NCBI GenBank assembly: GCA_965222765.1
Contig: CBDCVG010000022.1
Location: 1 to 64,000 of the forward strand
DNA length: 64,000 nucleotides
Direction: 5' to 3'
Source of the DNA: Caldora sp965222765
Lineage (GTDB): Bacteria > Cyanobacteriota > Cyanobacteriia > Cyanobacteriales > Coleofasciculaceae
The translations under genes were made by a program, and so were the position numbers. The notes below the pieces were generated by a model, which saw only the letters and a program-made list of their open reading frames with translations, had not been told where the DNA came from and made no database searches. How positions within the stretch are numbered: the stretch's first letter is position 1; each line of letters opens with the position of its first letter. Shown piece by piece: positions 25,297 to 32,463 of this stretch.

Positions 25297-28281
25297 ATGC
25301 CCCAATCTATCCCTGCACCCAACTCCAAATCCTCTGCTTCATCCTCAGCAGTAACACGACCTCTACTTATCCTAGTTGACGGTCATTCTTTAGCATTTCG
25401 CTCTTACTTTGCCTTTGCTAAAGGGAGAGATGGGGGACTACGCACTACTACTGGGATTCCTACTAGTGTATGTTTCGGCTTTCTCAAATCCCTAGTAGAG
25501 GTGATGGGTTCCGAGCAACCCCACTCAATGGCCATCGCTTTCGATACCCAAGAGCCTACATTTCGCCATGAGGCGGATGAAAATTACAAAGCGGGAAGGG
25601 AAGAAACACCGGAAGACTTCATCCCTGATGTACAAAACCTTCAGGAGTTGCTGGCAGCATTAAAAGTACCTGTAGTAACTGCTCCTGGTTATGAGGCAGA
25701 TGATGTCTTGGCAACTTTAGCTCACTGTGCTAGTGATACAGGTTATCAAGTCAAAATTTTAACAGGCGATCGCGATTTATTTCAGCTAATTGACCCAAAA
25801 AAAGCAATTACAGTTTTGTATTTGAGTAGTTCCTTTTGGCGGCGCAGTAGTGATACCGGACCAGTAGAATTTAACTCTGAGGAAGTTGTAGCTAAATTAG
25901 GTATTACCCCAGTACAGGTGGTAGATTACAAAGCGCTTTGTGGGGATAAATCGGACAATATTCCTGGAGTTAGGGGAATTGGAGACAAGACGGCGGTTAA
26001 ATTGCTCAATGAGTATGGCACTCTTGAGGAAATTTATGCTTCTTTGGACAAGATTAAGGGGTCTGTACAAAAAAAGCTAGAAGCTGGTGTAACTGAAGCA
26101 AAACATTCTCAGTATCTTGCACAACTTAGATTTGATGCTCCTGTGGAGATGGAGTTAGAAGATACTCAATTACAGGGGTTTGATATTGAGGTAATAAAAC
26201 CCCTGTTAGAAAAATTGGAGCTGAAGAAATTTTTGGTTAAAATTGACCAACTTCAGCAGCAATTTGGTGGTTCATTTATTGAGAAAGTTGCAGCCAAATC
26301 AGCAGAGGTAGCTTTAGCAGAGAGAGAAGATGAAAATTTGTGGTTCTTCAGTGCTGAGGATACGGAAGCCTATCAACAACAGCAATTAGCGAATAAACCC
26401 TTTCAACCCCTTATTATTAATACAGAAGCTAAGTTAACTGAGTTGATGCAGCAGCTACAAAACTGTACTAATCCAGAATTTCCTGTTGCTTGGGATACGG
26501 AAACTACTGATTTAGAACCCAGGAATGCTCAGTTAGTAGGAATTGGCTGTTGTTTTCCGAAGCAGGTAACCGGTAAAGAGGAAATTCAGTCTTCAGATGT
26601 AGAAGTTGCTTATATTCCGATCGCTCATCAGTATGGTGTTAATTTAGCTCAAGATACAGTACTCGAAACCCTGCGCCCGATTTTAGAAAGTACTAATTAT
26701 CCCAAAGCTTTGCAGAATAGTAAGTTTGATCGATTGGTACTACGCTGTCAGGGAATTGAGTTAGCTGGAGTGGTATTTGATACCATGCTGGCAAGCTATG
26801 TGCTCAATCCAGATAATACCCATAACCTCAGTGATTTAGCTCTGAAATATTTGGGACTTACTGCGAAAAGTTACACCGAGTTGGTGCCGAAGGGTAAAAC
26901 TATTGCAGCAGTAGATATCCCAGAAGTAGCGGATTACTGCGGTATGGATGTTTACACTACATTCATGTTAGTAGCTAAACTGCGATCGCAACTCCAGCAA
27001 GCTCCCAAGTTGGAGCAGCTGTTGTTGGAGGTGGAACTACCCCTAGAACCTGTTTTAGCAGAGATGGAATACCAGGGTATTCGTATTGATCAAGCATACC
27101 TCAAAGATTTTTCCCAACAACTAGAAAAAGATTTACTCTCCATTGAACAGCAAGCTTACCAAGATGCAGGGGAAGAGTTTAACCTAGGTTCTCCAAAACA
27201 GCTAAGTGAGTTGCTGTTTGTTAAATTAGGTTTAGACCGGAGGAAGTCTCGCAAAATTAAGACAGGTTACTCTACTGATGCAGCAACCTTGGAAAAGTTG
27301 CAGGGGGATCATCCGGTAGTAGATGGAATTCTCGAATATCGCTCTCTTGCTAAGTTAAAGTCTACCTATGTAGATGCTTTACCAGCATTGGTACGTTCCG
27401 ATAGTCAGCGGGTACATACAGATTTTAACCAAGCGGTGACTACAACCGGACGCCTATCTTCTTCCAATCCCAATTTACAGAATATTCCCATCCGTACTGC
27501 CTTTTCCCGCCAAATTCGCAAGGCATTTATACCAGAATCCGATTGGTTGTTGGTGGCAGCAGACTATTCCCAAATTGAGCTACGCATTCTGGCGCATTTG
27601 AGTAAGGAACCAGTCTTGGTAGAAGCTTATCAAACTAAGGGAGATGTTCACACTCTCACTGCTCAAATGTTGTTTGAGAAGGAAGAAGTAACTGTCGAAG
27701 AACGACGCTTGGGTAAGGTGATTAACTTTGGCGTAATTTACGGTATGGGAGCACAAAGGTTTGCCAGGGAAGCCAAGATGTCAGCCTCCCAGGGGAAAAT
27801 ATTTATTGATAGATTTAATGAGCGCTATCCCCAGATTTTTGCTTATTTAGAGCAGATGAAGCAAGAAGCGATCGCACAAGGTTATGTCGAAACTATTTTA
27901 GGACGTCGCCGCTACTTTAACTTTGCCAGTGAGAGACTTCGCCGTCTGCAAGGAAAGCCGCTAGAAGAAATTAATCTGGATCAAATCAAAGGTATAGGAG
28001 CATACGATGCAGGTTTACTCAGAGCAGCGGCTAACTCTCCGATTCAAGGCTCCAGTGCCGATATTATCAAAGTCGCGATGGTGAGGATGCATGAAGTTTT
28101 ACGGAATTACCAAGCGCGGTTGCTATTACAAGTACATGATGAATTAGTCTTGGAAGTTCCTCCACAGGAGTGGGAGGAGTTACAGCCGAAAATTCGGGAA
28201 ACTATGGAATCAGCAGTAGAGTTGACTGTACCGCTGGTTGTTGATGTACATGCAGGGTTGAATTGGATGGAGGCGAAGTAA
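25297..28281 (+). CDS. polA: DNA polymerase I
   Basis: A 994-residue polymerase I for Okazaki fragment processing and repair. Order: 5'-3' nuclease (1 to about 320, DGHSLAFRSYFAF, YEADDVLATLA, GDKSDNIPGVRGIGDKTA), 3'-5' exonuclease (about 390-590, with DTETTDLEP and NSKFDRLVL intact, so proofreading is likely retained) and polymerase (about 600-994: ADYSQIELRILAHLS, RRLGKVINFGVIYG, LQVHDELVLEV). The O-helix has phenylalanine, as in E. coli Pol I. Length is slightly above the family average. Confidence 0.97.
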   Translation: MPQSIPAPNSKSSASSSAVTRPLLILVDGHSLAFRSYFAFAKGRDGGLRTTTGIPTSVCFGFLKSLVEVMGSEQPHSMAIAFDTQEPTFRHEADENYKAGREETPEDFIPDVQNLQELLAALKVPVVTAPGYEADDVLATLAHCASDTGYQVKILTGDRDLFQLIDPKKAITVLYLSSSFWRRSSDTGPVEFNSEEVVAKLGITPVQVVDYKALCGDKSDNIPGVRGIGDKTAVKLLNEYGTLEEIYASLDKIKGSVQKKLEAGVTEAKHSQYLAQLRFDAPVEMELEDTQLQGFDIEVIKPLLEKLELKKFLVKIDQLQQQFGGSFIEKVAAKSAEVALAEREDENLWFFSAEDTEAYQQQQLANKPFQPLIINTEAKLTELMQQLQNCTNPEFPVAWDTETTDLEPRNAQLVGIGCCFPKQVTGKEEIQSSDVEVAYIPIAHQYGVNLAQDTVLETLRPILESTNYPKALQNSKFDRLVLRCQGIELAGVVFDTMLASYVLNPDNTHNLSDLALKYLGLTAKSYTELVPKGKTIAAVDIPEVADYCGMDVYTTFMLVAKLRSQLQQAPKLEQLLLEVELPLEPVLAEMEYQGIRIDQAYLKDFSQQLEKDLLSIEQQAYQDAGEEFNLGSPKQLSELLFVKLGLDRRKSRKIKTGYSTDAATLEKLQGDHPVVDGILEYRSLAKLKSTYVDALPALVRSDSQRVHTDFNQAVTTTGRLSSSNPNLQNIPIRTAFSRQIRKAFIPESDWLLVAADYSQIELRILAHLSKEPVLVEAYQTKGDVHTLTAQMLFEKEEVTVEERRLGKVINFGVIYGMGAQRFAREAKMSASQGKIFIDRFNERYPQIFAYLEQMKQEAIAQGYVETILGRRRYFNFASERLRRLQGKPLEEINLDQIKGIGAYDAGLLRAAANSPIQGSSADIIKVAMVRMHEVLRNYQARLLLQVHDELVLEVPPQEWEELQPKIRETMESAVELTVPLVVDVHAGLNWMEAK

Positions 28282-28358
28282 TACAGCGGTTTTCATCTAA
28301 GTGAACTACAGAATTTGTCGCTTGAAGGCAGTCGAAATGAAAAATTTTTTTACCACAA

Positions 28359-28386
28359 GTAGGGGCGAATGGCCATTCGCCCCTAC
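28359..28386. terminator. Dispersed palindrome, copy 3
   Basis: A perfect 28-bp palindrome, same as at 17946, between the convergent polA and HU genes. Suits a bidirectional terminator. Confidence 0.65.
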
Positions 28387-28527
28387 TACTCGCTACTTTC
28401 AAGTCAGGAGGCAGAAGTAAGATGTAGGGCAATTTTGGTAGAGTAAAATTGCCCTTTTCTAGGGGTAGGTTTAAAGATCAGAAGCAGGTTTTACATCAAT
28501 CTTGAATTGGGCAAAACCTGCTCTAAC

Positions 28528-28858
28528 TCAAGATTGGTGGAGACGTTTGTGGTAATCAATTCTGTTCTCCTCTGGAAATTTACCAGCGGCAACAGCACCC
28601 TTAAACAGCTTGCCAGCACTGAATGCAGGTACCTGACGCGCTGGAATTTCCATCACTTCGCCAGTTTTGGGATTACGTCCCTTCCCTTGCACTGCGATTC
28701 TTTCGCTCGAAGCTACCAAAACCAACCAGTACAACTTTCTCTCCTTCTGCTACTGTCTCCGTAATTTCCTCCAGAGTAACAGTAACAATAGCGTTGACTG
28801 TTTTCTGGTTGATTCCGGTCAACTTGGAGATCGTGGTAACTAATTCTTGCTTATTCAC
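28528..28858 (-). pseudogene. HU DNA-binding protein gene with a one-base frameshift
   Basis: Two overlapping frames together make a complete HU (about 109 residues): NKQELVTTISKLTGINQKTV through VGFGSFERKNRSAREG in the first, then GRNPKTGEVMEIPARQVPAF and SAGKLFKGAVAAGKF in the second. Deleting one base of the C triplet at 28679-28681 joins them exactly at the AREGRNP junction. The start is the GTG at 28858, which gives the family's MNKQEL. HU shapes the chromosome and is normally essential in cyanobacteria, so a sequencing error is likely. Confidence 0.85.
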
Positions 28859-28969
28859 ACTACTCAATCCCTTTATCTGCCTGCAGTATAGCAGCTTTAG
28901 TTACCAGCAGATAGAGGTTATATCATTTTTGAAAAACAATATTGATATTAGTAAGGCTTTTTTTTACTG

Positions 28970-29051
28970 AATTGTGTGAAAAAGCGCTTGGGAGTCTTGC
29001 CGTGTTTCGACCCCAAGCGCTTATTCGTTTTAACTTGCTCCTCACACAATT
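28970..29051. other. Nested inverted-repeat structure upstream of HU
   Basis: An outer 10-bp perfect stem AATTGTGTGA/TCACACAATT (28970-28979 and 29042-29051) encloses an 11-bp perfect stem AAGCGCTTGGG/CCCAAGCGCTT (28982-28992 and 29012-29022). It fits an RNA gene or a large operator. On the plus strand a good -10 box TATAAT (29056-29061) follows. The decamer CTCCTCACAC (29038-29047) is shared with the cyanobacterial small RNA Yfr1, but the 3' terminator hairpin of Yfr1 is not seen. From 29052 to 29260 I see only short broken frames. Confidence 0.45.
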
Positions 29052-29260
29052 ACATTATAATCAACACGTCTTGTGATTGTGGTATAGAGCGTGACACAAA
29101 TACAACTGTCACAAAAGTCGAAGTCCCTTAGATTAGAGAAAATGTCCCATGGCTAAGATGCCATTGCCAGGCGGGATGAATTAACGGAATCTATTGCTAA
29201 CGGCGGAAAACCCACACTAATAGTACAACGCGGTTTAAATGAGTGACCAGTTAAAAAAGG

Positions 29261-30179
29261 TTAAAAAGCTTGTACAGTAAGTTTTCTTCCCTTCTGCCTT
29301 CTGTTCCCCTCCTTGGAGGGGTTAGGGGTGGGTTCTGCCTTCTGCCTTCTTGTACTAGCAATCCGCCGCCCTACTGCTGCTGCTACTGGTTTTAAACTGT
29401 GAGCTAAACTTACCATATCTTCTAGAGAAAGAGCTTGACGAGCATCAGAAACTGACTTTTCTGGTTCTGGGTGACATTCAATAATCAATCCATCAGCACC
29501 AGAAGCAACAGCAGCTTTGGCAAGAGGTGCTACCAACTCTCGCTTACCTGTAGCATGGGAAGGATCCACTATTACCGGTAAATGAGTTAACTGCTTGAGA
29601 GCCACTACTGCTCCTAAATCCAGCACATTGCGAGTATAGGTATCAAAACTGCGGATACCTCTTTCACACAAAACAACTTGAGAGTTGCCGTAGCTAAGGA
29701 TATACTCTGCTGCCATAATGAATTCCTCGATAGTGGCAGAAAGTCCCCGCTTCAGAAGAACCGGCTTGTTCACTTTTCCTAGAGCTTTGAGCAAATCAAA
29801 GTTTTGCATATTACGACTGCCTACCTGAAGCATATCAGCGTGAGTACAAACTGATTCAATTTGAGCAACCGACATCACTTCAGTTACCACAGGAATCTGG
29901 TGACTCTGGCGCACCGCCGACAAAATTTCTAGTCCTTCTATTCCTAATCCCTGAAACGAGTGGGGAGATGTCCGAGGTTTGTAAGCACCACCCCGCAGCA
30001 TTTGTACTGGCGCTGTCTGTAACTTAGTGGCGACTGTCTCCATTTGGGAGAGACTTTCAATAGTACACGGGCCACCAATAATCACAAGTTCTGTTTGCGC
30101 CGAAGGCAACCTGTTTTGAAAGTTGGACAATTGTCTGGTGATTAGGATGAGATTGAGTAGCTAGTTTGGCATTTAACAT
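29261..30179 (-). pseudogene. DAHP synthase gene with a one-base frameshift
   Basis: 3-deoxy-7-phosphoheptulonate synthase, first step of the shikimate pathway. The core is complete: VIIGGPCTIES (metal-binding cysteine), MLRGGAYKPRTSPHSFQG, VGSRNMQNFDLLK, LKRGLSATIEEF, VVLCERGIRSFD and VDPSHATGKRELV. The ATG at 30179 opens a frame MLNAKLATQSHPNH that reads out of the core; removing one T of 30094-30096 joins ...VAFGA to TELVIIGG. The result is 305 residues. The last about 25 residues are encoded by a dispersed repeat. Confidence 0.85.
29301..29336. repeat. Dispersed GC-rich repeat at the DAHP synthase 3' end
   Basis: The sequence around TTCCCCTCCTTGGAGGGG and GTTAGGGGTGGGTTCT recurs at about 43121-43155 with one or two changes. 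Translated here it gives EPTPNPSKEGN, a repeat-encoded tail on the enzyme. Confidence 0.65.
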
Positions 30180-30207
30180 CGGTAAAAATCCTTAGCAAAA
30201 TAAATGT

Positions 30208-30240
30208 AAAAAAAACCCGGCTCTCTAAGGATTCCGGGTT
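30208..30240 (-). terminator. Attenuator terminator of DAHP synthase
   Basis: On the minus strand AACCCGG (30240-30234) and CCGGGTT (30220-30214) form a 7-bp GC-rich stem, followed by eight consecutive T. It is a classical intrinsic terminator, placed 28 bases before the DAHP synthase ATG, so unless it is relieved the gene is not transcribed. Its left arm can pair instead with the end of the leader ORF (TTCCGGGT, 30275-30268). Confidence 0.88.
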
Positions 30241-30265
30241 GGAGCAAAAATTGACGTGATTTTAC

Positions 30266-30331
30266 CTACCCGGAACTATGTCCGAACCAAAAGTAAAAGC
30301 CGTAAAACCAACTGCTAGAATAGGTTGTCAC
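30266..30331 (-). CDS. Aromatic-rich leader peptide of DAHP synthase
   Basis: A 21-residue ORF from GTG 30331 to TAG 30266, with AGGA about 10 bases upstream. Residues 8-16 read WFYGFYFWF: two Trp, four Phe and two Tyr among nine codons, plus Tyr4. These are the three end products of the pathway that the next gene begins. The sequence end overlaps segment 2 of an attenuator: TTCCGGGT at its last codons pairs with ACCCGGAA (30239-30232), the left arm of the terminator. Stalling at aromatic codons would therefore favour read-through. This is inference from sequence; I cannot confirm translation. Confidence 0.85.
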   Translation of the reverse strand: MTTYSSSWFYGFYFWFGHSSG

Positions 30332-30358
30332 GTTTTGATCCTGTGGTTGATGTGCACT

Positions 30359-30439
30359 AAAAAACAAAAAGACCGCAGATGTTACTCTGCGGTTCACCGG
30401 AGGGATTCCATAAGGAACTCTTTTCACCACCGGTGAACC
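30359..30439 (-). promoter_or_regulatory. Second hairpin-terminator pair upstream of the leader
   Basis: On the minus strand a 10-bp stem GGTTCACCGG/CCGGTGAACC (30439-30430 and 30400-30391, 29-base loop) is followed by a terminator stem ACCGCAGA/TCTGCGGT (30393-30386 and 30379-30372) and a T-rich tail to 30359. The two stems share three bases (30391-30393), so they compete at the base. Either it ends the upstream flavoenzyme transcript, or it is a second regulatory element of the DAHP synthase leader. Confidence 0.7.
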
Positions 30440-30646
30440 TCCCTAAACCAAAAATAAAAATAGTTGTGGCTGCAGAACATTTGTGGGGTCTTAGTTAGGA
30501 ATAATGAAACAGATGTCTTCAATGGTTCTACCCTAGCAAGCCTGGTAAAGTTCAGTCAAGCCTTCAGCGAAATTTTGGTTGGTATTTCTAGCGAAGTATC
30601 CTTTCAAATCATTAGTTCTCCTTTGTTTCCTCATTTCCCCATTTCC
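30440..30646. other. Spacer between DAHP synthase leader and flavoenzyme
   Basis: About 200 bases without a gene. A pyrimidine-rich tract with CCCTATCTCCCTATCTCC is near 30645-30670, a short tandem repeat (TCTCCCTA) that also reaches into the end of the flavoenzyme gene. The promoter driving the leader should lie here or further upstream. Confidence 0.5.
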
Positions 30647-32224
30647 CTATCTCCCTATCTCCCTATCTCCCCACCCTTTTTTTCGCTCACCCTCTTTGGG
30701 AGGTATGCTCATACCAAATGAGAAAAAGTTATTAGGATCATATTCAGCCTTGATTTCTCTTAAGCGATCTAGATTGCTTCCATAATAGAGCTTTAATAAG
30801 TCAATTCGATCAGTTTTTCCATCTCCTGAAGACTTAACTAGTGTGCGATCAGGAAAGTTAATAAATGCCCCTTCGATACAACCAGCATTGTCAAGCTCTT
30901 GTCTAAAGTTTCGTATCCAATTAATGTAGTCGTCCGACTTCTCATCATTAGGTTGCTCCCACCATGCTTGAAACTGCAACAAGAATTCTTTATCGCGATA
31001 AAAGAATGACGAGCTATCAGTACTGATCTCTTTAATCTTTCCACCCAAGCTATGGATAGTTAAGTAAGTGACCGCATTTTTGAAATCCTTATGCTTATAG
31101 ACAAAATCAACAATGTTGTTGGAGATTGTAGCAATGTCCCCTTTGGGAAAAGCAGAAGAAACTTTATGTGGTACAGAATTACTTCCACAAGTTGTCTCAA
31201 GTGAAGCCGCCTTACGAAGAGCAGTATTATTAAGCAATGTATAAGCTTGAGCAATTCTCAATTTAGGAGAATAGCGAATTGATTTAAAAAAATTGGAACA
31301 TTTTTTTTCTTTTTCTTTTTCCTTTAAGTTATACTCTCTTTCTTTTTCTTGTAATTTGTTGAGAAAAGTATCTACAGATTTAAATGCATTGAGATCACGA
31401 CCAAGGCACTGAAATGTCATTGTGAAGGTTGGACGAGCCTTATCACTCTCGTCATCGTCGGGACTAATGCGAGCGAATGAAGTAATTGTGTTTTCAAAGT
31501 TCTCCAACTCATTTAAATAACACTCAAGTAACTTAGTAAGAAGTCCTTGATCATTTTTTGAGGAGTATCGAATCGACACCAACCATGCGTACTGGCAATC
31601 AGGTGATAGTTTCTTTAATTTGAATTTGTATTTGGTAATAACCCCAAAGTTACCACCACCACCACCTTTTATCGCCCAGAACAAATTCTTATGTTCATCC
31701 TTCGTCGCTTTAATAATTTTCCCCTTTGCAGTTACCAGTTCAACCTCTTGTAAAGAATCACAAGTTAAACCACTATCCCTGGCAAGCAAGCCCCAACCTC
31801 CACCTTGAACAAGACCACCTACATTAACTGTATCGCAGCCTCCACCAGGGAGAGTATAACCCTGTGATTGAAGCTTGTCATATAAAGATTTCAACTTGGT
31901 TCCAGGCTCTATCCATGCCGTACCATGCTCCTTACAGACTGAGATGTCATTCATGCCGGAAAGATCAATAATGACAACATCATCAGCTGAACACATGCCT
32001 TCGTGTTGATGCCCACCGGAACGTATGCGAACAGACTTGTTTTCGCTTTGGCAGAGTTTTATCGTTCTAACAACATCGTCTGTATTTTTACACTTAACGA
32101 TACAGAAGGGTTTATAGTCAAACCTAGCATTTTTAATCTTGCGCGCGTCATCATAGCTACAACCATCACTTTCACATAGTACGGTAATACCGTTAAGAGC
32201 TTCCTTGAAATATGTACAATTCAT
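30647..32224 (-). CDS. Berberine-bridge-type FAD-dependent oxidoreductase
   Basis: A 525-residue flavoenzyme of the VAO/PCMH family. The FAD-binding domain has VRIRSGGHQHEG (His72) and PGGGCDTVNVGGLVQGGG (Cys130), positions that in bicovalent BBE-like enzymes hold FAD through both residues. The C-terminal BBE motif is YDPNNFFSFGMSIP. Such enzymes oxidise sugars, alkaloids or tetramic-acid type metabolites. No biosynthetic cluster surrounds it. The gene is lysine-rich compared with neighbours and starts next to an IS605-type relic, so transfer is possible. Confidence 0.85.
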   Translation of the reverse strand: MNCTYFKEALNGITVLCESDGCSYDDARKIKNARFDYKPFCIVKCKNTDDVVRTIKLCQSENKSVRIRSGGHQHEGMCSADDVVIIDLSGMNDISVCKEHGTAWIEPGTKLKSLYDKLQSQGYTLPGGGCDTVNVGGLVQGGGWGLLARDSGLTCDSLQEVELVTAKGKIIKATKDEHKNLFWAIKGGGGGNFGVITKYKFKLKKLSPDCQYAWLVSIRYSSKNDQGLLTKLLECYLNELENFENTITSFARISPDDDESDKARPTFTMTFQCLGRDLNAFKSVDTFLNKLQEKEREYNLKEKEKEKKCSNFFKSIRYSPKLRIAQAYTLLNNTALRKAASLETTCGSNSVPHKVSSAFPKGDIATISNNIVDFVYKHKDFKNAVTYLTIHSLGGKIKEISTDSSSFFYRDKEFLLQFQAWWEQPNDEKSDDYINWIRNFRQELDNAGCIEGAFINFPDRTLVKSSGDGKTDRIDLLKLYYGSNLDRLREIKAEYDPNNFFSFGMSIPPKEGERKKGWGDREIGR

Positions 32225-32227
32225 TTA

Positions 32228-32335
32228 TCCCTCCCATCCCTAAAGGAATGGGCTTCCCGCCGCTTTCGGTTAAATCCTTGCCCCACAAGGAACTCAAGTT
32301 CCTTGCTAATAGCTGAAGTCATCTAAAGATGACTT
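32228..32335. mobile_element. IS605-type right-end relic
   Basis: Three compact hairpins in 108 bases: CCCATCCC-TAAA-GGAATGGG (about 32232-32251), AAGGAACT-CA-AGTTCCTT (32287-32304) and AAGTCATC-TAAA-GATGACTT (32316-32335). The stretch between them (GGGCTTCCCGCCGCTTTCGG) resembles right ends of cyanobacterial IS200/IS605 elements. No tnpA or tnpB remains. It abuts the flavoenzyme start. Confidence 0.55.
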
Positions 32336-32351
32336 AATCTGCTCAAAAATC

Positions 32352-32437
32352 TAGGACTTATGCACCGTAAGGAAATTATGTCATCCTGAGCGATAGCGAA
32401 GGATCTCCAAACAGCCGGTGATACTTCACTATCACCT
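32352..32437. mobile_element. MITE-like element, family 3, truncated copy
   Basis: Begins TAGGACTTATGCACCG like the inverse of the element at 16333 and follows it to ATCACCT, then diverges. It lacks the second terminal repeat. It lies 26 bases from the pcrA stop. Confidence 0.65.
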
Positions 32438-32463
32438 ATCTCTAGCTTAAATTGACACGAATG

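Noticed and set aside
28679..28681. Programmed frameshift in HU
   Set aside because: No slippery heptamer or stimulatory structure is visible, HU is not known to be recoded, and seven similar breaks occur in unrelated genes nearby.
29038..29047. Yfr1 small RNA
   Set aside because: The CTCCTCACAC motif is present, but the 3' terminator hairpin with a T-run that defines Yfr1 is missing, so I list it only as a structured region.
29150..29243. Possible antitoxin-like frame ending GKPTLIVQRGLNE
   Set aside because: Only about 28 codons are open after a stop, and no toxin gene is adjacent. It could be a fragment, but support is too thin.
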